A stretch of DNA of 64,000 nucleotides from Apostichopus japonicus (taxonomy: Eukaryota; Echinodermata; Holothuroidea; Aspidochirotida; Stichopodidae). Numbering within the stretch: position 1 is the stretch's first letter; every line of letters begins with the position of its first letter. The position numbers and the translations under genes were made by a program. Below, piece after piece: positions 48,101-57,802 of this stretch. Below the pieces are notes generated by a model that was given only the letters and a program-made list of their open reading frames with translations, made no database searches and was not told the DNA's origin. The DNA lies in NCBI RefSeq assembly GCF_037975245.1, contig NC_092580.1:12369501-12433500 (forward strand), written 5' to 3'.

Positions 48101-50313
48101 AAGTCTATTAGCACCAAACATGAACTTGAATACTGACAGATATCCAAACTTCCAAGCTAATGTTCATGCTCAAGAATAGCTGTCAAGGAAAAGAGACAGA
48201 TTAAAACCAAGGAGGCCATGGTCAAGTCAAGTTCATCAAGCAATAAATTAATAGTTCTGCACACCTACCTTTGTAAAGCCATTCAATGTAGCTCCCAAAG
48301 TAGCTGAGGATTGGTCCTGTTTCTGAAGTGAAAAAAAGAAAAAAAGGTAATGACAGAGGAATTGAAGCTAATATAGTCTTCCATAAATGGTGCATAACTA
48401 CAGAAAACATTTTACACAGCCTTTATTGGCACAACACATTCCACTGGAATTTCAAACCTTAAGAATGCTTTTATCTTTCTGAATTGAACTAAGCTGGACT
48501 AGTTGTTCTGAGGCTTTAAAAAATGTACATGAAATCATGGAAAAATACAGTTTGAAGAGGGTTTTGGAAATTTCCAGTTTATACAATAATTTTGAAATCA
48601 ACTTGGGTCAATGATTCACCATTTTTCATTTCTTTGCAATACTTTGCAATACTTGATAATCCAGTGATACACTAGAACTGCATTTGCTTGACTTTGTAGA
48701 TGACCAACAATAGCCTAGGCTAACATAAGGCCTAGCCTAGCCCAGCAAGTTATACCAAATTGAGTGATTATGATGTAGCCTAGATTCTAATTTACTGATA
48801 TTACGTAAGATGCTCAATCCTCGCTGAAATACATGACACACAACTTTTTGCACTGATGGAATCCATGGCTGCAACTTTAGTTTTGGTTAAAAGCCTACAC
48901 ATCCAGTGTTTGATGCAGCTGTTGCCTTTGTATGTGTGCCCATCCTAACCAGTTTTAAGAAACAAATCTTTTACAAAGAAAGCAAGAATTTCCCACTTAT
49001 TTCTAAAATCCCATTTGTGAATGCCAGCAATTGCTGTCATTCCATTACAATGCTTACCTTCATTTTTGTTTGTAAGCTCCTCATACCCTCTCTCAGATCC
49101 TCCATATCTGCCAACAGTTTATCGACACACTGGCAATGATGGGTGCAGGTCAATTTACTGGGTGGCACAGTGGTTGATTGTGGGGCTGAGGTATGGTCGA
49201 TACCATACAGCATCTGCCTGGAATCGTCCAATAACTCCATAAAGCCATTTGCTGCATGAAAACAAAGTAATCATGTCAATCATAGTAAAAATCTACCTGC
49301 ATTTACAAAAAGCAATGCTTTATTCATGAATTCCTGCAGAGAAATCAGAAGCATTGACAGTGATTTCTTTCTAGTAGTATGAACACCGTTCACTCATGGT
49401 ATGGTTGACATTTCCCTCATAAAGGTGAGCAAATGATATTGAATTTAATGAATAGGAGGCTGAGCCTGCTGAGGTATCTCTAGTAGATGAAGCCAGAGGG
49501 GATCATCACTGCAGTGTTAATCTAACCCTTCAGTCCTCCTCCACTTCCTTGTAATTTAACTATTCACCATTATATTTTTGTTATATGAAAGTAAATGACA
49601 TTTTTGGAAAGGCAGTTAATTTTGTGTCAAATTTGGAACGTGCGTTTGGTTGCTCTGAAAGGCTCCAGTCGAATCCGCAAGTAAGCACGTTTTGCAATTT
49701 TGTGTACAGGGCGATGATCCTGTAGTTTCTGTTTTGCTTTCCCTTTATGGGATGTCATCCCGAAAGGAAGTCCGAACTAAAATATCCCGTAGGTTGTTGG
49801 GTCTTTTAAAAGCAATGACAGGTAGTTCTGAGAAAATTGATGCTTTCAGTGCCTTGAAGTAGGTGAAAATTCTTCTGAATGATATTAGCCAGTGGTGGGA
49901 GACCAGGATGGAAGTCAGTAACCAATGGTACCCTTTTGGAACTGGTTTGACGAGTTTTGAACGTCAATGTTCCGGTACGGGGTTTGCTTTTAGCCTTTTT
50001 GATGGCATTTTCAATAGTACCTCGAAAATACTGTCTGTTTAGGAGGTGTTGTGACAGTTCTTTAGTGCGTGAATCAAAATCGACTTCAGAGGAGCAAATG
50101 GGTCGAATGCGCAACGCTTGACTGTACGGAATATTTCTGGTACAGTGACGTGGATGGCAACTGCTTGGTAAGAGGTAGTAGTGCTTGTTCGTGGGTTTAT
50201 CGAACAAGTCTGTTTTGAGTGAACCATTTGTAGGGTCACAGTGGTGTCCAGGAAGTGAACGCCATGTCCAGAAAAATCAGCAGTAAATTTGATAGTGTGA
50301 TGATAGTGTGATG

Positions 50314-50368
<55 letters not shown>

Positions 50369-50906
50369 CTTGAATCTAAGAGTCTCAAGCTGTAACAATT
50401 ATAGAGTTTTCAAGTGAGACACAAATCAAGTCGAATGGTGTATCCAACCATCCTGATGTGTCACAGCTGTTAACTTTGACTGAAATAAGCTACCTGCTTA
50501 TCCACACTGACTTCCTACAACTCACTTCTCACTGAATTATTTCACGTAATAAAGCGCATTGGCTTGGTACGCATATGATCAAAAAGCTCATACGTTAACT
50601 AGCGACGCCATCGGTTGGCAATTAGCATAGTAAATTATTGCTATGTCTGCCCAGATCTTAAAATGCAAATAAGGCTAGTTCGTCTGCTGCACAGACGTTG
50701 CAGGCCAAGTGTGTTGGAATTTTTGCATTTTGAAATCTTACCATATTGTCCAAATGTCTCATCATGGCTTCGAACTCCAGTTCACCGACCTTCAGTTTGT
50801 GTCCCTTCTCACTGCGCCCACCTGCGCCCTTGGCAGTCGCTTTGCGGATCTTGTCTCTGACTTCATCCGGTTGGTGGATGACATCATCCAGGCTTACGGC
50901 ACGTAT
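41956..50906 (-). CDS. ADD1: adducin, C-terminal six exons
   Basis: Adducin caps actin filaments and recruits spectrin at the membrane skeleton. Exons 50742-50906, 44399-44695, 44176-44223, 43330-43378, 42574-42702 and 41956-42158 all have matching splice phases. Order of motifs: a neck segment ending GELEFEAMMRHLDNM, GYRTGYGYR directly after it, KTKWLNTANTYSKVEV, REILDYKKEIADK, and the basic MARCKS-related end KKKKKFRTPSFLTKK just before the stop. This is the adducin neck and tail; the head (class II aldolase-like) must lie upstream and was not found to 64 kb. The vertebrate paralogue (ADD1/2/3) cannot be decided; the symbol marks the family. An in-frame TAA at 44558-44560 interrupts the second listed exon. 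A BEN-domain gene and Penelope fragments lie in the 6-kb intron. Confidence 0.85.
42574..42702 (-). CDS. ADD1: adducin tail exon, acidic/basic
   Basis: Acceptor CTCACTACAG and donor AGAG-GTAATA bound 129 nt, phase 1 to phase 1. It encodes DVKEIELIVQAEETEIKE, then a segment ending TKSVTIHR. The split Asp codon joins cleanly to the previous exon. Confidence 0.75.
42703..44175 (-). other. adducin introns between tail exons
   Basis: Apart from the exons listed, this holds G- and C-homopolymer tracts (42882-42892, 43723-43737, 43930-43940), a CAC/CCA-rich spot near 43245 and no other supported feature. Confidence 0.4.
43330..43378 (-). CDS. ADD1: adducin tail exon ILDYKKEIADK
   Basis: Acceptor GATGTCAG and donor CAAG-GTTTGT bound 49 nt, phase 0 in and phase 1 out. 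REILDYKKEIADKTCQ corresponds to the ELEEYKR-x-x-ERK helix of adducin tails. Confidence 0.7.
44176..44223 (-). CDS. ADD1: small adducin tail exon
   Basis: A pyrimidine-rich acceptor ending CGTTCAG and donor CAG-GTATAG bound 16 codons, DAPLSDSRDGMEPGQQ, phase 0 to 0. Phase fits both neighbours; the peptide itself is not diagnostic. Confidence 0.55.
44399..44695 (-). CDS. ADD1: adducin exon GYRTGY, with in-frame TAA
   Basis: Acceptor GTGACAG and donor CAC-GTGAGT bound 99 codons, phase 0 to 0. It opens GYRTGYGYRQPF and contains KPKSDV, then DNQFEKSK, TAA (minus strand 44560-44558), ESLIKVLNRRQ, and the conserved KTKWLNTANTYSKVEV. Both sides of the stop are in the same frame and are adducin-like. 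Confidence 0.85.
45240..45910 (-). mobile_element. Penelope-like element, 3' part (GIY-YIG end)
   Basis: On the minus strand, broken frames show FKRPNNLRDILVRAS, then a Cys block (PCTQNCKTCLL), then an endonuclease-like segment with RSAIKTKN, VANHFNLLNHSIEN and IDQNDSW. This is the C-terminal order of Penelope-like reverse transcriptases, which end in a GIY-YIG domain. Frameshifts and stops inactivate it. The 3' flank has the CTGAAGAAGAGCTAGTTTTG motif often seen after such elements. It lies in an adducin intron. Confidence 0.75.
45930..46230. repeat. CCAGG/CCTGG-rich interspersed palindromic repeat
   Basis: The words GCCAGGAAAAGCCTGG, CCCAGGATTACCCTGG and AAAGCCAGGT recur in direct and inverted form about a dozen times. 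It starts right at the 5' breakpoint of the Penelope fragment. Strongly self-complementary, non-coding. Confidence 0.65.
46493..46602 (-). CDS. BEN-gene exon 5, end of BEN domain
   Basis: Acceptor TATCGTTTCAG, phase 1. It encodes LVVSKYNTDLSMVRSKLRD and ends LLKLLI before TAA at 46493-46495. The YN-x-D-x-S-x-V-R helix is typical of BEN ends. Confidence 0.75.
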
Positions 50907-51083
50907 CTGTCACGAATAATTAGCATACGGTAAAACGTTTGAATGCAGTTTGTTGTTACATTATCGAACACAAGTCTTACGCGCGACTCTTTTAATCTCT
51001 CTATATTCCTCCTTTGAAGTTTCTCGTCGCCGATTTTGCTCTGCTGCTCCTAACACTACTAAGGCCCTTCTTTTATATGCCAT
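46493..51083 (-). CDS. BEN-domain protein, five exons
   Basis: Exons 50981-51083, 49058-49251, 48269-48322, 47058-47235 and 46493-46602 agree in phase throughout and predict about 212 residues. The N-terminus is basic (MAYKRRALVVLGAAEQNRRR). The second exon has a Cys/His cluster (CTHHCQCVD) and a coiled-coil-like DMEDLREGMRSLQTKMK. The BEN domain covers the last two exons: LANLIFAKEELRTFSVLG, then ELRPALDTKK, then VSKYNTDLSMVRSKLRDRLK. BEN domains bind DNA or chromatin partners and often act in repression. Four exons lie inside one adducin intron on the same strand. The first exon lies upstream of the adducin exon at 50742-50906, so the genes interleave. The first exon is linked only by phase and could be another gene's. 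Confidence 0.7.
47058..47235 (-). CDS. BEN-gene exon 4, first half of BEN domain
   Basis: Acceptor CTATTTCAG, donor AAA-GTAAGT, phase 0 to 1. EELELQIAASTTSSQ leads into LANLIFAKEELRTFSVLG and RPALD, which match the BEN signature (F-x-x-EEL-x-x-x-S-V-x-G ... PALD). Confidence 0.8.
48269..48322 (-). CDS. BEN-gene exon 3
   Basis: A long pyrimidine tract ending CACTTCAG and donor AAG-GTAGGT bound 18 codons, KQDQSSATLGATLNGFTK, phase 0 to 0. Confidence 0.7.
49058..49251 (-). CDS. BEN-gene exon 2
   Basis: Acceptor TTTTCATGCAG, donor AAG-GTAAGC, phase 1 to 0. It encodes NGFMELLDDSRQMLYG, the Cys/His cluster and a heptad-like helix ending QTKMK. Confidence 0.7.
49648..50316 (-). mobile_element. Penelope-like element, reverse-transcriptase part
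   Basis: Minus-strand frames give HHTIKFTADFSGHG with FLDTTV, then after a frameshift KPTNKHYYLLPSSCHP, RTKELSQHLLNR and VPLVTDFHPGLPPL. These are diagnostic of the Penelope-like RT C-terminal region. The last 200 bp (49648-49847) are about 96 percent identical by eye to 45711-45910. The endonuclease part is absent. A (TA)n run abuts the 5' break. Confidence 0.85.
50317..50367. repeat. (TA)n microsatellite
   Basis: An uninterrupted TA run at the truncated edge of the Penelope-like fragment. Confidence 0.9.
50742..50906 (-). CDS. ADD1: adducin exon, neck region
   Basis: Acceptor TTCGTGACAG and donor ATG-GTAAGA bound exactly 55 codons in phase 0, from IRAVSLDDVIHQPDE to LEFEAMMRHLDNM. Family adducins have the same EFEALMR-LDN followed by GYRTGY, which begins the next exon here. 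Confidence 0.85.
50981..51083 (-). CDS. probable BEN-gene exon 1
   Basis: It begins ATGGCATATAAAAGAAGG, 34 codons to a GTAAGA donor in phase 1. An in-frame ATG also lies further upstream (51147 region), so the start is uncertain. Phase 1 fits the BEN exon at 49251 and not the adducin exon at 50906, which needs phase 0. Confidence 0.5.
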
Positions 51084-51879
51084 CTTATATATGCCATCCG
51101 GGGAATGAAACTCAAGCAATTTCAAATAAGAGGATGACAACATCGTACATGATTTGCCGAAGAAACCATCCGTTTGGCATTCGTGCTTCAAAAATACAAG
51201 ACCGACTTTAGAGTTTTTTCTAGCTTAAATCCGGTTTGAACTTTCAACCTTTCGATGAAACCTTTGAATCCTTCTCAATTGAAGCATTTTGTCTTCCATC
51301 TCTCTGACAAGGGACAAAATAGCTCAATACTGCCATTACAGAACAAACACAGAAATGCACTTCTCCTTCAACAGGCAAATATTTGAGCAACTGTCTGTCT
51401 GGGAAATAAAACTTCATTTGTTCCTATCCCAAAAAGTTTTGTCTGGCAACAAAACTGGACCAAACTTGGCTATTTGATAATTTGCTCTTTAAGGAACAGA
51501 ACAGATGTCAACTTCTCTATGGTGGTTATAACCGATGGCTGGATTCTGCAAGGCACCATGATAGCAAATAGGCATATGCATTATGTACAATATGTATGAG
51601 GTACAATAGAAGCATTGTACCACTATCAGGGAAAATGGATGTTTGTGTACTGTTTAGGTGTCTTCTCCAAACGATTTTATACGGAATCCTGTGGACCCCT
51701 GTGGGCACAAGCTGAGCTCCAGCAAACTTACAAAGACCCTCAGGAGCATCGCAGCTTTCCTTTCATTATGTTAGTGTCATCACATTAACTTTATTAGAAA
51801 GCAGATCATCCGCTTTGTAACGACCATTGTTTGTTACCCAGGCTCGACAAAAAAAAACAACCAAACACAACGATTGATA

Positions 51880-52450
51880 AAATTGTAGGTTGACAAAACC
51901 CAGACAACCAACTCTTGAAGCTGCAGGGAGAAAAGAGGACCAAGTACTCCCATTCCTGCCCATCAACACCATAAAATACTTGAGACACACACCTGCAGCA
52001 AACATTAGGTCCACTCGTTTTGAGACTTCCATTCAAAAAGCAGAGGCAGTCAATATAAGGCTTTCACGTTGACCAATCCAAAACATAGTACCACATTTTC
52101 ATGCAATGGTCAGTACAGGGACTACAGTTCCATACACATAACAAATAATGTGCCTGAAGAGTCCATAGCCAGGAAGATGGAAGCTGCAGTATTGAAGGTG
52201 AGCTCAAATAGTCCATGTATCAAGACTCTGAAACAGATGCGAAGAAAACAGCGATGTGATAAATGACGTAAGAGAGACAGAGCATACAGACGGAGGAGAG
52301 CACATCTCAGAGAGAGAAAATACAAGCTACATGGTAGAACTAAAAACATACATCAGTCCAGTATCTATAAAAGAGATCAACTGACTCATGACCACAGTTA
52401 CTCTAGAGTGACAAACTACACTCATGATGAAGATGACAATATTTACCAGT
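51880..52450 (+). pseudogene. unrecognised broken coding-like stretch
   Basis: Successive plus-strand frames read DQVLPFLPINTIKYLRHTP, then EESIARKMEAAVLKVSSN, then a basic run MRRKQRCDK, TGA, RKRDRAYRRRRAHLRERKY. The end, VTNYTHDEDDNIYQ, stays in frame after the stop. I do not recognise a family. It could be a decayed transposon or host gene. Confidence 0.3.
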
Positions 52451-52549
52451 GATACCAGTAATTTGTTAACTTAGTCTATCCACACTCACTGTGATGAGTT
52501 AAAACAGTATCACTCACTCAGGGAAGTAAGCAGTCAAGCTGATGACCAT

Positions 52550-52942
52550 GACCTTGGCAAGTGCCATCAAACTTGCACGGCCTTCTGCTGTTGTTTGCAG
52601 TGCAAGATACTGCTGAGAGACGTGACACCTCTCTCCACATGTAGGCTGTTGTGGCATATGTAGGAGATGTCAAATGGTTTGGTCCTTAAAATGTCTTTAC
52701 TTTGCACAATACTTTGAAGAGCATATATGTCAGAATGTGGACTCAGCTGCCTGCTGGCTCTTCTCTTAGTTGCTAGGGGTAGCATTGTGAAAATAATGCC
52801 ATATGCTGGTGCCCCTGGCTTACTGATGGTGTAGGCACCTGTCCACATTCTGCATCCCCTGTGCCACTTGCTGGGGCTGATGTATGTTTGCCAACCTTAC
52901 ATTTATGTCATCAGCCCATGCCATCCAATCTTGGTCTGACAT
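52550..52942 (-). pseudogene. unrecognised broken ORF
   Basis: From an ATG at 52942 the minus strand reads MSDQDWMAWADDINVRLANI and continues for about 40 codons. After a frame break, LALQTTAEGRASLMALAKVM follows. Several stops interrupt. No family recognised; possibly transposon-derived and related to the neighbouring plus-strand wreck. Confidence 0.3.
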
Positions 52943-53434
52943 TGTAAAGGTGTGAGCTTTCCAGTTACATATGTCTTAATGTATTTTAGTAGGCCCATGC
53001 TTATTCTGAATGCAGCTTGACATTTCTGAGACTGTACAGTATGTTCCAATAATTGACATTAATACTCAAGTGGTAGTAGCAGTTTGGTGTTGTACTATCA
53101 AAATGTACAACAGTGTTTATAAGAGGGATAGGAACCTTATCTTATTTTGTGCTAAAAGGTTTCATGGGATTTTCATGAAGAAGAAATGACTGAAGCAAGA
53201 GACCATATCGTAGGATTGGTTTAGATTGAAATTGTAATACCAAAGTGTGGCATACTCCTAGTAACATTTATATCAATCCACGCCTAGTGTTTTCCTTTAC
53301 CTGTAATTTAACGGGGCAATTTAATTAAACTCTATCAGCCTTGATTATAGCTGAAGGTGTTAGGTATGATGTGTAATCATGAAATATTACAAAACATCTC
53401 ATCATTTTATTATATGAGATTAGTCACAAGCTTT

Positions 53435-53546
53435 CGTTCATGAGATATCGTGTTTACATGTTTTCACAATTTGACCTCTGGTGACCCCAAATAACATTTG
53501 ACCTCCCAGAAAACAAAAGCTTTCCTTCAAATGGTGCATTCTGAGG
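53435..53546 (-). repeat. AGGTCA-type satellite fragment
   Basis: GATATCGTGTTTACATGTTTTCACAATTTGACCTCTGGTGACCCC is a reverse-complement unit (quoted here as the joined words GATATCGTGTTTACATG and TTTGACCTCTGGTGACCCC) of the 10.5-kb family. An hAT-type element is inserted beside it. Confidence 0.65.
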
Positions 53547-53596
53547 CATATGACCATAGGCGTACGAGGCGGGGGGGGGGCAGACTGCCCCCCCAA

Positions 53597-53755
53597 ATTT
53601 CCAGAGGACAAGAAATTCGGGCAAAAGGCTTGAAAAATTCGGGCAGCCTAAGAGGAGAAAAAAAAATATATATAGGCCTATATATATTTTTTTTTCTCCT
53701 CTTAGGCTGCCCGAATTTTTCAGGACTTTTGCCCGAATTTCTTGTCCTCTGGAAA
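53597..53755. repeat. near-perfect 77-bp-arm palindrome
   Basis: The arm ATTTCCAGAGGACAAGAAAT... through GAGGAGAAAAAAAAATATAT is followed at the centre (TAGGCCTA) by its reverse complement with only one or two differences. Both strands therefore encode the same spurious peptide. It would form a cruciform or foldback. Confidence 0.9.
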
Positions 53756-53756
53756 T

Positions 53757-53826
<70 letters not shown>
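53756..53826. repeat. (TA)n microsatellite
   Basis: A TA run with a few AAA interruptions, directly following the palindrome. Confidence 0.9.
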
Positions 53827-53829
<3 letters not shown>

Positions 53830-54008
53830 TGCAGTAGCTTGCCCGAATCTTTTTCAAAGTTTAGCCTGACAATTCCATGATTTTCTTTATTTAGCATCAT
53901 GATGCCCGAATATTTCCGTGTAACACCACCGTAAGCGCAGTTCATCTAGGCTACCACGCTTTTTGCACGATCAATTTTTTTTCTAACTAGTCAATTGTAT
54001 ACCTGGAC

Positions 54009-54647
54009 CAAGGGCGGCGGAACCGGGGGGGGGCACAGGGGGCAGGTTAAAACTGTGCCTTTTTCTACATAAAAATTGAGGTGCCTCAAGTTAGCAAGAG
54101 GCCAGGGAACCAGAATGAACACTCGGGAAGGGCCGTTTCCGGCCATCTGAGGGGTTTGTAAAACCAAAAATTTTCTAGTACGCTCCGCGCCAACCGATGG
54201 TGGCGCTCCGTTCAGATAGTCGTGCATACAACTTTGCAAATCCTGGCTAAGCCCGTGACTTTTAATGAATTTCTGTGGGTCAAACTCAAAGCTATTTCGA
54301 ATGGAAAAAATTTGTTAAGATATTAACAAGAAAAAAACTCTAATTCGGAAGATTCCTACATTAGCAACTAGCATGATTTCACCACATTTTGTCTCAAAAG
54401 AAAACTTGTTCCTTGTTTCCCAATTTGCGCATTGGATATTGCAGTGCTAGTATACATATTTTCCTTCGGGGGGGGGGGGGGGCGTTGATGGAGTGATGTG
54501 TATACACAAATAAGATAATACAAGATATAAGATATACAGTTATAAAGGGTACTAAATATAAGGCTGCATCAGTCCAATCGAATTTCTGCAAAGTGCCCTT
54601 TGATGTCGGTCCCCCCCCCCAGATTAAAAGTGCTTACGCCGCCCTTG
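54009..54647. mobile_element. nested hAT-type element with 8-bp target duplication
   Basis: Ends CAAGGGCGGCGGAACC and its partner ending TTACGCCGCCCTTG are inverted, flanked by the exact direct repeat ACCTGGAC at 54001-54008 and 54648-54655. Poly-G and poly-C lie just inside the ends, as in the other three copies. No transposase is present. Confidence 0.85.
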
Positions 54648-55223
54648 ACCTGGACATCCCCAACATGAGTGTATATACGAAACATTTTCTTTTTCATGGA
54701 TGGTGGGGAGGCGGGGGGAGTGCCTACAAGCCTAGAAGTACAGGTTTATCGTATTCTTCGTTATATTTTATACTTTTTGTGAGACAAATTGCAGTCTCAC
54801 CCGACACAGCGACATTATCCCGCCTACGTGTCATTGAACAATGTAAGTTTTTCTGGAGGTAGCTGAGTACTGTGTTAAAATAATGAATAAGGTAACTAAA
54901 TAGGAGCTTAAAAAATATACTGTCCCATTTTTCCCCTTCAAAGTGATTTTACCATATTTTCTTCTTCTAATTTACCAAATTTTTGGGGAAGTGTAAATTT
55001 CTAAAACGTGAGATTATAAAATAAAGAATGTTTAGATGCAACTTGCAAGACCTCAGAAGTGCCGTTTCCGGCAATCTGAGAGGCATTGTGTGCCAAAAAA
55101 TTTCTTGTACGCTACGCGCCAACCAATGGTGGCGCTCCGCTTAGATAGTGTCACGGGAACTTTCGGGCACAAAAAGTTCTGCCCCCCCAAACTGAAATGG
55201 TCCCGTACGCCTATGCATATGAC

Positions 55224-57613
55224 TACATATCATACTCTCAATTAGGTCTATAGAACTTCTAAATGAAAGGATATTCTATTACATGGTTTGGAATTTTTCT
55301 GAAATTTTAAAAACATCGAAAGCTTGCCCAGCCCCCCCCCCCTATTTGGAATATACCACTGAACAAAACTTTTCCTGTCCCTAGTTGGTGGTACTCCCTA
55401 AATTAATATTGCCACGGTAACCATTGGATACGGAGTGTTAAGCCAATCATCACAGCTCTGTTACTGTCATGTGATACAACCCTGATTGCAACAATCAATG
55501 GAGTTCAAGACAGACCCAGCTTCTATGTGACACAGTACCAAGCAAGTTTGAAAAACTGACCGGAGCAAAAATGGAATCAAAACCAAATTTCGGGACAATA
55601 AAACAAATTTCAGGACTAGAGCTTGTCAGGACGTCAAGTCCAATGCTCTATCCACTGAGCTATCCAACCCTTATTTTTGTATTTTAAAACCGTACAGAAC
55701 CTGTCAAGAGCTGTATTCCAGAGGCTGCATTTATAAATTATCTACAAGATGATGAAGAGGGTCAATATCCCTAGCAACACGTACATGCACTCTTACTTGG
55801 CACAATGCCAAGTCTGAACTACAAGATTACTATATACAAACAAAATACTAAGCTTAAGGAATAGTTATTCATAGTTTTATTCATAACTTAGCTGCTCTGA
55901 AAAAAAAATTAAAAATAAATAAATCATTTAAATTGTTAAACAATTTATGCCCTCTTCAAAGATAAGGATTTTACAAAATTATAAAAGTGAATGAAGTCAT
56001 GTCGTCATGTCGTTAGCCTCGAACAGTGTATGCGGCCCACGGTTACAGATCTGATGCATTTAACACGGTGGGTGGTGGTGTGTTTCATGTGCCATTGAGG
56101 TAACAGTAACATAATTATGTGTAACCGACACCCACATCATTTCCCCTGGCCAGAGGTAAGACAGATAACACACGATATATATCTACAATTGTGATCGGAA
56201 CAGGGTTTAATACATCAGTATTATCATAGACTCCATCTTCTTATTTGCAGTACTCTTTTCTTCTCTTGTTTTTTTTTTCTCTCTTTGGCAATTTAATTTG
56301 TAGACTTTTGACCGTTGCAAAATAAGCTGTTTTTATAAAAAAGATTGACATATTGGATTAATTATTCAAATGTTAATCAGCACTATGGTAGCTCTCTAGG
56401 CCGTTAAGAACTCTGAGCAGTTTGAGGTTTGATATGAAAACAAACAATAGGATACTGCAAGGAGTTATGCCGACCTGTTGTCATGGAAACTTGTCGGTAA
56501 TAAACATACCCTGGACGATGATTAATGGACAAGTTTGTTATTCATGCATGGAGGATGCATGGTCAACGATCAATCATGGTTATTGTTTAAAATCCAAGAG
56601 TGTTTCAATACAAATCTTGTCAGAACATATATACATCTATCTCATTGTGTTCAGCTTGCTCATTAACCTGTCTGTATTCTGTGTGTTTTTGTCCCTTATG
56701 TTACTGTTACTTGTCATTTAGCCTTTGAAGAAGATCCTGCTAGAATCGAAACGTCAGGCCAACTTACTTTTACACATTCTCCTTCACAGGCTCTCTAGTG
56801 GATAAGCAGTTTGCAAACAGTTTTTAGTTTATCATTATTTTCATTTTGAGAACATATATCAATCACACAATATTGGATATTTTCCTTCTTTTTCTCGACT
56901 TGGTATTAAAAGTCACAGAATCTTGTCAAACGAGCCACGGAAAAACTTTGCCAATTTGTGAGGAAATTGATTGTAACTAATTATGTTTGTACTAAGGTGG
57001 CATAATTACTATATATATACAGTATTCAAAAAGACTACATGTGAGACAGCATTGAAGTCTCTCTATATGCTAAATATCTGAAGATGATCTTTAGGCGCAG
57101 TCTACTACATGTACCTCTCTCGCACAGAGGATCCTGCTTGGATCGAAACGGCACACACCCTGGGAATAATTTATCCAGTAAAGCATTGCGAGATGCTACA
57201 CAAAATCATCATATTGCTATACAAGTACAAAGATGAATCTAGCAGGGTTTTGTACACAGGAACCATAGTATATTACAAGAGTCAAAGGTCAGAAGGTCCA
57301 TCAAAACTACTATACAATATTCAAACACTAAATTATTCCCTCTTTCGTACATTAAACAACACAGATTTTTTTCTTGCAGTACAGTTGAGATAAATCAGCT
57401 TGTTAAAAGTTTTCTCTCTCTCTCTTTTTCTCTGTCTGAGTTAAAGTTAAAAAGAAGGAGAAATTCTCATCTCCCTTCACACCCCTGTCTTTGATCACAC
57501 GGAATCTGTTATTCAGTCCACGATCCTTTACCCTCCCACACACAGGGTCGAAACACCATCCTAATAGTCTCTGTTCCATTGCCATGCTAAGAAAGTAACA
57601 GATGAAGAAACCC
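55224..57613. other. no gene; SINE and Penelope-type scraps
   Basis: A tRNA-like 5' half lies on the minus strand at about 55610-55672 (TAGCTCAGTGGATAGAGCAT) without a B box. At about 56722-56760 and 57120-57150 the plus strand has GAAGATCCTGCTAGAATCGA and GATCCTGCTTGGATCGAAAC, words typical of the 3' flank of Penelope-like elements. No host exon is supported. Confidence 0.4.
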
Positions 57614-57802
57614 TCAGGTGATGTCTTCACTCAGTTCTAACCCCAACTGCTTGATTGTCCATCTGAAGTATGGTAGGAGAGGACAGGCGGTCTGACCGAC
57701 ACCAGGTATGCTGGTGTGATACCAGTGCAAGTGAAGCGGTACCAGACTTTGTTGCCAGATCTTGGCCAACCCCAGAGGATTTCTCATGGCGAGTGGAATC
57801 TC
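57614..57802 (-). CDS. RPUSD3: RPUSD3-like last exon
   Basis: Acceptor CCATCTTTGCAG, phase 0, 62 codons and TGA. EIPLAMRNPLGLAKIWQQ, then LVPLHLHWYHTSIPG, then LLPYFRWTIKQLGLEL. Confidence 0.85.
   Translation of the reverse strand, partial: EIPLAMRNPLGLAKIWQQSLVPLHLHWYHTSIPGVGQTACPLLPYFRWTIKQLGLELSEDIT

Larger units (their letters stand above)
53555..55215. mobile_element. hAT-type element, host of a nested copy
   Basis: The ends CATAGGCGTACG and CGTACGCCTATG are exact inverted repeats, flanked by the 8-bp direct repeat CATATGAC at 53547-53554 and 55216-55223. Inside are a long hairpin, a TA microsatellite and a second complete hAT-type element. Near its right end (about 55060-55150) lies a block, GCCGTTTCCGGC to GGTGGCGCTCCG, also found in the inner element. 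Confidence 0.85.

Noticed and set aside
53454-53945. 163-residue minus-strand open frame
   Set aside because: It spans a palindrome, a TA run and a poly-G tract inside an hAT-type element; the opposite strand gives the same peptide.
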